Of a DNA stretch of 64,000 bases, positions 17,256-25,800 are shown piece after piece (position 1 is the stretch's first letter; every line of letters starts with the position of its first letter). The stretch spans positions 62,001 to 126,000 of the forward strand of contig FUZG01000003.1 of NCBI GenBank assembly GCA_900168235.1, given 5' to 3'. The position numbers were made by a program, and so were the translations under genes. The notes beneath the pieces were generated by a model, which was not told the origin of the DNA, ran no database searches, and saw only the letters and a list, made by a program, of their open reading frames with translations. Origin of the DNA: Lachnospiraceae bacterium. Its GTDB lineage: Bacteria; Bacillota; Clostridia; Lachnospirales; Lachnospiraceae.

Positions 17256-18968
17256 TCACTTAGAAACAACCGTCACCTTGCACTCGTAGGCGGTCTGGGA
17301 CGGTGTACCGTAGTCCAAGTAGGCTATGACCTTGGCGGTGCCGTGACTGATTCCTGTAAGCTGGCCTGTGGTGCGGTCAACTGTTACTACGGACGTGTCT
17401 GTAGAAACCCAGAGCGGAGCCTTCTTCGTCTTTTTGAGCTTAAGCTTAGCAGTCTTTCCTTCTGTCAGGTAGAGCTTTGTTTTATTCAGCGCCGGAACAA
17501 CTGTTTTAAGCTTAAATGTGAGCTTCGCTGCGTTCTTTCCCGAGCCGTAGTACGCTGTGATCTTTGCTGTACCGCGCCCCTTAACTGTGATGGTGCCTGT
17601 AGCAGGGTCAATCTCTGCCACATCCTTATTGGACGAAAGCCATGACTCAGGACGGTACTCAATACCCTTGAGGTTGTCCTCTGCGTATATTATCTCGCCC
17701 ATGGATACGCTCTCGATCTTCTTTTCCTTAAACTCAGCCTTTACGATAGTCACAGGGTATTCTGCGACAGCTGTGCGGCTTGAACCAGATCCTGTATAGG
17801 CTGTGACAAGTATATCTCCTGCCTTTTTCGCTTTGAGAACACCCTTACTGCTGATAGATGCCAGCCCCTTGGGAGATACGGTGTATTTTGTGATCTTTTT
17901 GCCGCCTGCAAGAGTTCCTATCACAGCTGAGAGATCCGCTTTTTCCTTTACAACTACCACCTGATTCTGACTCGCTGTTGAAACTGACGGACGTGCTGAA
18001 AGGATCCTGTAGGCGTATGAAATGCCGTAAATCTTACAATATTTTTCCATGGCAGAGCCCGGATCACAAAGGACTACCAGATTTCCGCTCTGAAATGCGA
18101 TGTTAAACTTATCCTTATCAAAAGGATCAAGCACTGTATTCCCCCTGAAATCCAGAAGCGAAATCGCATTAAACGTGCAGGCAAACTGAGTGATCTTCTT
18201 GTTATTTGAGATATCAAGCGCTGTGAGACGGTTATTCATCACGTTCAGCGCCTCGAGATTTTTGCATCCTGATATATTTATGCCCGTGAGCTTATTATGG
18301 GATGCATCTATCGCTGTGAGGGCTGTATTTGCAGAAAAATCCGCTGATGCAATATTGTTGCTGCTTATAGAGATCTTTGTGATACCTGTGAAATACTCTA
18401 TTCCGTCAATAGAGCTCACGCCCTTATTGCTGAGGTCGAGCCCCGGAACAGACGCTATGACTGCAAGAGGAACGATATCTTCGCCGACTTTCGGCTGTCC
18501 AATCTGAGCTAAAAGCGCATCCAGACTGAACGGAAAACTATCCGCACCAATATTTCCCATGAGTCCCATAAGCTGCTGAGATGATGTGTCACCTGCTGCA
18601 GCTTTCTGCTGGATCGCTGCATACATCTGCGGGAAAATCTCTGATTCCAGATAGCTTCTAAACGCGCTGTCCGTAACTGAACTTCTGTATTTCAGTACAG
18701 GGAATTTTGCAGGTCCGCCCGCTGCCGAGAGATCGAGATACACAACTCCTGAACCTGCGGCAGAAATTTGTACATCTTCATTGTCCGAATCCGCTGCATC
18801 CGAAATGAGCTCTGTAACCTGCTCAGTATCAGCATACTCTTCTATCTCAGTATCCTTATCAATTTTACCTGTATTTTCCGCCATGACCGGAATAACGGAT
18901 ACCACTGCAAGCGCCGCTGCAAGTATGACCGCGGTCAGCTTCTTATGTCTTTCCGGTGTTCTTCTCAT
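17256..18968 (-). CDS. Exported protein with leucine-rich repeats and bacterial Ig-like (BIG_2) domains
   Basis: About 570 aa. The start at 18968 is preferred: GGAGG lies 7 nt before this ATG and the product then opens with a standard signal peptide (RRTPERHKKL, a hydrophobic stretch, then VMAEN). The 29 in-frame codons upstream would place the start about 12 nt from the predicted transcript start. After a linker, leucine-rich repeats run from about residue 180 to 290 (consensus L-x-x-L-D-x-S-x-N-x-L). At least three BIG_2-like modules with S-S-K-G-V-L-K/A-T-G-T-I-T-V-K-G type turns follow. There is no sorting signal or membrane anchor at the C-terminus (VTVVSK). A surface or secreted binding protein is likely; the ligand is unknown. 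Confidence 0.82.
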   Translation of the reverse strand: MRRTPERHKKLTAVILAAALAVVSVIPVMAENTGKIDKDTEIEEYADTEQVTELISDAADSDNEDVQISAAGSGVVYLDLSAAGGPAKFPVLKYRSSVTDSAFRSYLESEIFPQMYAAIQQKAAAGDTSSQQLMGLMGNIGADSFPFSLDALLAQIGQPKVGEDIVPLAVIASVPGLDLSNKGVSSIDGIEYFTGITKISISSNNIASADFSANTALTAIDASHNKLTGINISGCKNLEALNVMNNRLTALDISNNKKITQFACTFNAISLLDFRGNTVLDPFDKDKFNIAFQSGNLVVLCDPGSAMEKYCKIYGISYAYRILSARPSVSTASQNQVVVVKEKADLSAVIGTLAGGKKITKYTVSPKGLASISSKGVLKAKKAGDILVTAYTGSGSSRTAVAEYPVTIVKAEFKEKKIESVSMGEIIYAEDNLKGIEYRPESWLSSNKDVAEIDPATGTITVKGRGTAKITAYYGSGKNAAKLTFKLKTVVPALNKTKLYLTEGKTAKLKLKKTKKAPLWVSTDTSVVTVDRTTGQLTGISHGTAKVIAYLDYGTPSQTAYECKVTVVSK

Positions 18969-19074
18969 TATCAATTCCTCCAATAGATCAAGTGTTTCTT
19001 CACACGCATACGGTTCGCTCCTGTAACGATCACGTGCATTTGCATAAATCGACACTGTGTTGTTTATCTTTTAC

Positions 19075-19080
19075 ATTATA
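19075..19080 (-). promoter_or_regulatory. -10 element upstream of the LRR/Ig-like gene
   Basis: On the minus strand a perfect TATAAT lies 107 nt upstream of the preferred start at 18968. The -35 region is weak (CTTTTC or TTTTCA at 16-17 nt). Confidence 0.45.
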
Positions 19081-19125
19081 ATATATTTCGCAAATATGAA
19101 AAGCCCCTTGATCTACACTGCACCA

Positions 19126-19797
19126 TCACTTTTCTTTTTTCGCGGTGAGATACCATTCGTATGAAACGATCTCATCAGATGCATCCTTTATCCTGTCTGA
19201 CGCTTCCTCAAGAGTGAGGGGCGAACCCATCACCACATCATCGCCCGGACGCCAGTCTGCGGGAGTAGATACATTCTCCGCGTCATGCTTTTGGAGAGAA
19301 AGCACCACGCGCTTCAATTCGTCAATATTCCTTCCCGTCGACATGGGATAGTAAAGGATCGCTCTCACGATAGACTGCGGATCTATCACGAATACAGCTC
19401 TGACCGTCTGGGTCTTTGCCACAGTCTGGAGCATACCGTACATTTTAGCAGCCTGCATGCTGATATCAGCGACTATAGGAAAAGGTATCTCAACCCTGCC
19501 CTCTCCTTTCCAGTCTATACCCTCGATGTTCTTAACCCACGCGAGGTGCGAATGGAGCGAGTCTATGGAAAGCCCCAGAAGCTCTGTGTCGATCTCCTTA
19601 AATTCCTCGTACCTCTTTGCGAGCGCAATAAACTCTGTAGTACATACAGGAGTAAAATCCGCAGGATGGGAAAAGAAAATGACCCATTTACCCTTATAAT
19701 CCTCCGGAAAATTGATCTTTCCCTTCGTTGTGATACTCCTGAAAGAAGGCGCTGTGTCACCTATCATCGGCATCCTTGTCACTTCTCTTTCGTCCAT
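19126..19797 (-). CDS. 1-Cys peroxiredoxin (Prx6/AhpC-TSA family)
   Basis: A 223-aa thiol peroxidase that reduces H2O2 and organic peroxides. The peroxidatic site is PADFTPVCTTE with C52. No other cysteine occurs in the protein, so it must use an external thiol. The length and the C-terminal extension (PADWRPGDDVV) match the Prx6 subfamily. AGGGGGT lies 5 nt before ATG. It is divergent from the MATE gene at 20011 and is probably part of the oxidative-stress defence of this anaerobe. Confidence 0.92.
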   Translation of the reverse strand: MDEREVTRMPMIGDTAPSFRSITTKGKINFPEDYKGKWVIFFSHPADFTPVCTTEFIALAKRYEEFKEIDTELLGLSIDSLHSHLAWVKNIEGIDWKGEGRVEIPFPIVADISMQAAKMYGMLQTVAKTQTVRAVFVIDPQSIVRAILYYPMSTGRNIDELKRVVLSLQKHDAENVSTPADWRPGDDVVMGSPLTLEEASDRIKDASDEIVSYEWYLTAKKEK

Positions 19798-19903
19798 TTT
19801 GTACCCCCTGTGATCGATATATCATTACAATTTTTTGTGCATTATCCTGTCCTCATTTTAGCACGTATCCAAGCGGATAAAGCCCATCTTAATTGTTTTT
19901 AAT

Positions 19904-19932
19904 TTTACACCTGTTAAAAATAGGCATATAAT
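19904..19932 (+). promoter_or_regulatory. Promoter of MATE gene
   Basis: -35 TTTACA (19904-19909), a 17-nt spacer and -10 TATAAT (19927-19932). Transcription would start near 19939, giving a 70-nt leader before the ATG at 20011. Confidence 0.75.
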
Positions 19933-20010
19933 TGACGAGAAATGGTACAGGTATGGGGATTCTTTTCCGTCCTGTATCTTTTCTATTTTTCAAGAAATCA
20001 GGTTTTATTA

Positions 20011-21378
20011 ATGAAAAAAGTGGATTTTTCTGACGGACACATCGTCCGAAACATTTTTAAGACTGCATTACCCATGCTCCTCGCACAGGTAATGAATCTT
20101 CTCTATAACATTATCGACAGGATATATATCGGCCGTATACCAAAAATCGGCACTTCTGCACTCGGCGCTGTTGGACTGAGTTTCCCGGTCATCATCCTTA
20201 TCACTGCATTTACAGTGCTCTACGGAAGCGGCGGTTCTCCCCTCTTTTCCATCTCCCTGGGTGAAGGAAACCGCGAAAAAGCTGAGCGGATCATGAACAC
20301 CTCATTCCGCCTGCTCATTTACACATCCGCAGTGCTCATGGTCATAGGACTGATATTTACCGCTCCCATCCTGCGTCTTTTCGGAGCATCAGAAACTGCT
20401 CTGATGTACGCTGTGCCTTACCTTAGGATCTACCTCATAGGAACGGTCTTTTCAATGATATCGACGGGTATGAATCCCTTTATCAATGCTCAGGGCTATC
20501 CGGGAATGGGTATGCTGACAGTGACTCTCGGCGCTGTTTCAAACCTTATAATGGATCCTATATTTATCTTTGGTTTAAAATTCGGCGTTCAAGGCGCAGC
20601 GATTGCGACCGTACTTTCACAGCTTCTTTCCGCCCTGTTTGTGATGTTTTTCCTTACAAAAAAGGCTGATATCCGCATAAGAACGCTCACTAACAAGGAC
20701 AAGGCGCTTTTCCTCACAACGACAAAAAACATCGTAAGCCTTGGAGTTTCTGCATTTACAATGCAGGTCACAAACAGCCTCGTGAGCATCGTCTGCAACA
20801 ATATGCTGTCACGTATCGGCGGCGACCTTTATATCTCTATCATGACTATACTTATGTCCGTTCGCCAGCTTACAGAAGTGCCTGTGCTCGCCATTGCTGA
20901 GGGATCTTCCCCTATCATCAGTTTTAGCTACGGCGCAAAAAAGCCCACCGAAGTGCGTAAAGCCATCGCCACAATGACGATACTCGGAACATCCTATGCC
21001 CTCGCTGCATGGCTCCTTATCATCCATTTCCCGGCGTTCTTCATCCGTATTTTCAGCTCAGATGCAGAACTCCTGAAGGATGCCATTCCGGCACTGCATC
21101 TGTATTATTTCGCTTTTATCTTTATGATGTTCCAGTTCAGCGGACAGACTACTTTCAAATCATTGAATAAAAGAAAGCCTGCTATATTTTTCTCTCTGCT
21201 GAGAAAGGTTATAATAGTCGTACCTCTGACTATATTACTTCCGACTGTCGGACACATGGGAACAAACGGAGTTTTTGCAGCTGAGCCTGTTTCAAATGTT
21301 TTAGGCGGTACAGCGTGCTTTGCTACTATGCTCCTCACCGTCCTTCCGGAACTAAAGCAGATGGAAGCAAAAAAATGA
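20011..21378 (+). CDS. MATE-family multidrug/metabolite efflux pump
   Basis: About 455 aa with 12 hydrophobic segments in two MATE repeats (LPMLLAQVMNLLYNIIDRIYIG opens the first half; EVPVLAIAEGSSPIISFSYGA is the mid-protein signature). The ATG at 20011 is preferred because the in-frame ATG at 19942 would be only about 3 nt from the predicted transcription start. An AGG-containing site precedes 20011. It exports cationic drugs or metabolites using an H+ or Na+ gradient. It is followed 31 bp later by the MBL lipoprotein, with which it may share a transcript. Confidence 0.9.
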   Translation: MKKVDFSDGHIVRNIFKTALPMLLAQVMNLLYNIIDRIYIGRIPKIGTSALGAVGLSFPVIILITAFTVLYGSGGSPLFSISLGEGNREKAERIMNTSFRLLIYTSAVLMVIGLIFTAPILRLFGASETALMYAVPYLRIYLIGTVFSMISTGMNPFINAQGYPGMGMLTVTLGAVSNLIMDPIFIFGLKFGVQGAAIATVLSQLLSALFVMFFLTKKADIRIRTLTNKDKALFLTTTKNIVSLGVSAFTMQVTNSLVSIVCNNMLSRIGGDLYISIMTILMSVRQLTEVPVLAIAEGSSPIISFSYGAKKPTEVRKAIATMTILGTSYALAAWLLIIHFPAFFIRIFSSDAELLKDAIPALHLYYFAFIFMMFQFSGQTTFKSLNKRKPAIFFSLLRKVIIVVPLTILLPTVGHMGTNGVFAAEPVSNVLGGTACFATMLLTVLPELKQMEAKK

Positions 21379-21409
21379 ACACTAATCCTCTATTAAGAAA
21401 GGTGCTCTG

Positions 21410-22309
21410 ATGAAAACAAAAATCAATTCTATGAAAAAGCTGCTTATACTGTTCCTTAGTTTATCTCTGGTTTTGGGATTTACTTCATGCAGATCCCTTC
21501 CGACCGAGACACACACAGATGCGGAAAGCACCATATCAACTGCTCCTGCATCGTCCTCTATCACAGACACTCTCCTCACCGTAAAGTGCTTCAACGTAGG
21601 AAAAGGCGACGCTTTTCTCCTTACTACCAAGAACTCTGCGGTAATGATAGACACAGGATATAAAGATAATGGCGATGATCTCGTAGATGCTGTAAAAAAC
21701 AGCGGTTACGACCATCTGGACATGCTCATAATATCCCACTTTGATAAGGATCACGTAGGCGGTGCATCTAAAATCGTTAAAAATCTGGAAGTTGGCCGGA
21801 TTTTGACTACCAGAGTAACTAATGACAGCAAACGCACTACTAAATTTCTCGAGGCGCTGGGTAAAACAAACCAGAAAAACGAGGTCATCACCGAAGATAC
21901 CGAGTTTTCTATAGATAATGTCACATACTTCGTAGATGCTCCAAAAGCTTCATCCTACATAGAGAAGGAAGACAACAACTCTTCTCTCCTCGTAAAAGCC
22001 ACAATAGGCACTACATCAATGCTCTTTACAGGCGATGCCGAGGATGAAAGACTTTCAGAGATTTTGAAGCTCGATAACCTACAGTCCACGATCTTAAAAA
22101 TGCCGCACCACGGCAGATACTTTTCACTCCTCCCGGATCTCGTTAAATCCGCGTCTCCTCGATACGCACTCATCACAGCATCCGACGAGGAACCGGAAGA
22201 CCTCGACACCACTTCACTACTCGACTCAGCAGGGGTCAATACCTACAACACCAGAAACGGTGATATCACCATCACTCTGGACGGAGAAAGCGTGGGAATC
22301 TCGCAATAA
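21410..22309 (+). CDS. ComEC/Rec2-like metallo-beta-lactamase-fold lipoprotein
   Basis: 299 aa. The N-terminus is a lipoprotein signal peptide ending GFTSC (Cys27), so the enzyme is anchored outside the membrane. The rest matches the MBL domain of ComEC: KCFNVGKGDAFLL, metal motif SHFDKDHVGG (H-x-D-x-D-H), FTGDAE and PHHG. The stand-alone form lacks the ComEC channel. Likely an extracellular nuclease or phosphodiesterase involved in DNA uptake or nucleotide scavenging (inference). The final codons lie within the terminator stem at 22289-22330. Confidence 0.87.
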   Translation: MKTKINSMKKLLILFLSLSLVLGFTSCRSLPTETHTDAESTISTAPASSSITDTLLTVKCFNVGKGDAFLLTTKNSAVMIDTGYKDNGDDLVDAVKNSGYDHLDMLIISHFDKDHVGGASKIVKNLEVGRILTTRVTNDSKRTTKFLEALGKTNQKNEVITEDTEFSIDNVTYFVDAPKASSYIEKEDNNSSLLVKATIGTTSMLFTGDAEDERLSEILKLDNLQSTILKMPHHGRYFSLLPDLVKSASPRYALITASDEEPEDLDTTSLLDSAGVNTYNTRNGDITITLDGESVGISQ

Positions 22310-22330
22310 TGCGGGATTCCCACGCTTTTT
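22289..22330 (+). terminator. Terminator overlapping the 3' end of the MBL gene
   Basis: AGCGTGGGAATCTCGC and GCGGGATTCCCACGCT form a 16-bp stem with one mismatched position and a short loop, followed by TTTTT. The left arm is coding sequence (…E-S-V-G-I-S-Q) and the stop codon is in the loop. Confidence 0.9.
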
Positions 22331-22378
22331 ACACCAACACGATAATTACAAAGCTATTCTTTACACCCTAGCGGCGAT

Positions 22379-22849
22379 TCAATTTTGCTCTTTACTGCTT
22401 TTCTTTATTTCTTTTTTAATAAAGGCGCAAACAGCCGGATAAATCTGCAATTCTCCCTTTCTGTAGTAAATTGTCTCACAAACTATGTGACATATTAACA
22501 TCAATGGTGTATATATCACAAAAAGCTTAACTGCTGCTCCACTAATATAACCCGCATAGCACATTGCCATCGTTCCTGCCATAAGCTTTCCCCAAAAATG
22601 CGTCCACCACAAACATAGTTTAGGAGAAATGATAAGATCTCCATCAACCTTTTCCATTTCACAATGTATTATCACTTTTGGGCGTGAATTAATAGTCATT
22701 CCTGTATAGAAAATGTCAAAGCTATTGTCTTTCCTTACTTTCAATAAAAATTTGTTCAGCTTAAACATATTTCTGTATTTAAATGGAAGTGTATCTTTTT
22801 GAAGATTCCCGATAAACTTTCCAATAAACCGTTTTTCTATTTTAAACAA
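22379..22849 (-). CDS. Probable membrane immunity protein for the RHS toxin
   Basis: About 156 aa: a cytosolic-looking N-terminal 90 residues, then two hydrophobic segments (about residues 97-130) and a basic tail. It is not a family I can name. A TTG start at 22849 is proposed. GAGG lies 9 nt upstream, and the product (…FKIEKRFIGKFIGNLQ) then aligns end-to-end with the paralogue at 28207 (MYKISKNKFAEFVGNLQ). Shared blocks include TLP, K-Y/F-L-L and FDIYYTG/FDIFYTG. An ATG at 22885 lies deeper in the toxin gene. The gene overlaps the toxin's last codons by 13 bp, which suggests translational coupling. Position and membrane topology suggest an immunity protein; this is inference. Confidence 0.65.
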   Translation of the reverse strand: MFKIEKRFIGKFIGNLQKDTLPFKYRNMFKLNKFLLKVRKDNSFDIFYTGMTINSRPKVIIHCEMEKVDGDLIISPKLCLWWTHFWGKLMAGTMAMCYAGYISGAAVKLFVIYTPLMLICHIVCETIYYRKGELQIYPAVCAFIKKEIKKSSKEQN

Positions 22850-25800
22850 ATCGTTCCGTCCTCTTTTTCTTTCACCCAATACCATGATTTAGATGTATTC
22901 CCTTGACCCAGATGTATTTCTGCGGGTGCTGCAGCTCCAAAACCTACACCTAGCTGAAACCCTTTTAAATCCTTAATACTAGACTCAAAAAACGGCTTAG
23001 CAATAATAAAATCGAAACCGACACGACCAATTTCTCCTCCGGATGCACCTATTGCAGTTGAGGGTCCTTCCAGATCATTAACCCTGTCTAATGTCGTATA
23101 TTGAACCTGCAGCGCACCGCTTACACCTGCATTTATACCAACCATAAAATCTCCATTAGGCACAAGCCCCGACGCAGAGCCTTGTACAGCAACGTTAAAC
23201 TCATCATCTATAGATAAATCTATGTCACCTCCAACTCCCAAATAGTAGAAAATCGAACCTCCAAGTTTTACCGTAACAGTTGTTTTACCATTTGGATCCA
23301 CATGATCCAATACTTTATTTCTGCAATAGATGTAATGATTCTGACTTTCTGGATCTATTGTTGTACCTCGTACCTGATCTTCAGATATGAATCGTCCATT
23401 TTTAGGATCATAATATCTTGCCTGTGCAAAATGTAATCCGCTTATTTCATCTTTTAGATAGCCTGTAAACGAAAAGGGCTGCACAACACTCGTGTTTTCT
23501 GATCGTTTGCCGGTAAAGTCTTCCCTGCCAAATTCATCAAAACTATATGCAGAAACCACTTTTCCGTTCGCACCTGTGAGATAAGCCGGACTTCCTATAA
23601 CATCACGAACAAAATAATAGTCATCATTCCCATGATTCAAACCGATAACATTGTCATCCCACAAAAACTGCTCTTTTTCTCCATTATGAGTAAACTGAAG
23701 AAGGTTATATGAATCCCTTGATAGATCACAAAGATATTCATTAATATCGTCGCAACGTTCAGGATCTGAATGACTTACTTTATCAGCTACCCTGAAGCCA
23801 AGTCCATTATATGTATATTCTCGAGAATCTCCGGCCGAATTTGAGGCTTTAACCATCATTCCTGCAACATCATACACATATTTTTGCAGATTGTCATCCT
23901 TCACTACTTCGGTCAAATTGCCGCGTTCATCATACTTAAAACAAGTTCTCGATATCAGACCATCAGAACGCTTATCTGTAGACTCTACGAGCCTGTCAAG
24001 CACATCATACTGATAGCTGGTACAATTATTTGCTTCTTCCATCAAAATCCGGTTTCCAAAAGCATCATATCTGAATTTTCTAAGAATTTCTCCATCTTTT
24101 TCTATGTCTGTAAGATGCCCCATCATATCATATTTATAAGAGAAAACTCCGGAAGCTTCAGGCATATTTCTTCTAAATCTACGTATTTTCTCACACTCAC
24201 TGTTGACGTTATAGAAGTATTCATTTTGATCAAGAACGCCCTGATCATCTTTTGATGTCATAGAACGTATTTTTCCGCCCTTATAATACTCATATATCGC
24301 ACAAATTCCATTTGGATATTCTTTCTTTACAAGTCTGTCGAGATCGTCGTAAAAATATTTAACACTACGATCGCCATTAACAAGCTTTATCAACCGGTTT
24401 CTTTCATCGTAAATATAATCCGCATGTGACCCATCAGGATACAATATAGATTTCCTATCACCGGTTACAGTATATTCAAATGCTGCTGTCTGCCCTGTCG
24501 GATATGTGATCTCTTTCAAATTCCCCGCTGCATCGCAGACCATTCCCGTCCTTCCTGTCCAATCAGTAAAGCCGGAAATATGACCAAGCTCATCAAAAGA
24601 AAAATGTACGGCCTTCCCGTCCGAATACAAAATATTCGTAAGATAACCTGCATCATCATAATCATAATCCGTGCGTTTATCATCACGATCAACTTTTGAA
24701 ATAAGCCTTCCAAGAGCATCGTATTCATATCGGTTACTCTCACCGAGAGCATTTATCGTTGCTAATAACCGTCCCATCAGATCATATTCATATTTTGTAG
24801 TACGTGATCCATCATCAAGACTTCTTATAGCCGATATCTTACCAATTTCATTTCTTTCATATTCGGTAGTATGCCCATTTGCATCAGTCACCGATCGTAT
24901 TTTACCATCAGCATAATACGTATAATATGTAATCCTGCCGTTATCATTTTTCTCTATGATCCGGCCTCTGCGATCATAACCCAACTTTATCGAACGACCA
25001 CAAGAATCAAGTATTTCCACCAGTCTCGATGCAGCATCATATATATATTTATAAGAAAAACCATCAGAAATTTTTCTCGATGTGATCTTCCGATTTGCAT
25101 TGTAATCTCGTATTTCCTGTGTTTTTCCGCAAAAATCTATTTCTATTAAGTTTCCTCTTTTGTCATACCTGTATGAATAGCCTTTTCCATTCTCGTCCGT
25201 TTCTGACGAAATTCTCCCCATTGAATCATATTTTTTCAAGGTCACATTACCATTAGCATCGACCTTGGATATCATATGATGCATAGAATCATATTCATAT
25301 TTTGTATGATTTCCGGCTGCATCAATTTCCGCGATCAGATTACCGGAAGGATCATATTCAAAACGTTTGATCTGTCCATTTCCGTTTTTTTCAGAAATTA
25401 TCCTTCCAAGATCATCATATTCATATTCACGAACAAGCCGGTCATTCGATGATTCGGTAAGAATATTCCCCAGGGGGTCATATGTATATTTATAACTGTT
25501 ACCGACCGCATCTGTTTCACACACAACATTCATAAAGGCATCATATTCCTTCATAATATGACCGCCATTTGGCAGGATACGTTCTGACTCTCTAAACATA
25601 TTATTATATGTAATAACCGTGCGATTGCCGTTCTCGTCAGTAAATCCGCTCAACTTTCCGATAGAATTGTACTCATTTACCTTCTTCGTTCCATCCGGAT
25701 ATATTACACACAAAATATCCCCACTCGAATTATATGTATAACGAGTTATATTTCCCAAAGGATCTGTAACAGAAGTGACATTTCCAGCCTCATCATACGA

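Noticed and set aside
19942-20010. Upstream extension of the first MATE protein
   Set aside because: The extended start would be about 3 nt from the predicted transcription start. The internal ATG fits the family N-terminus.
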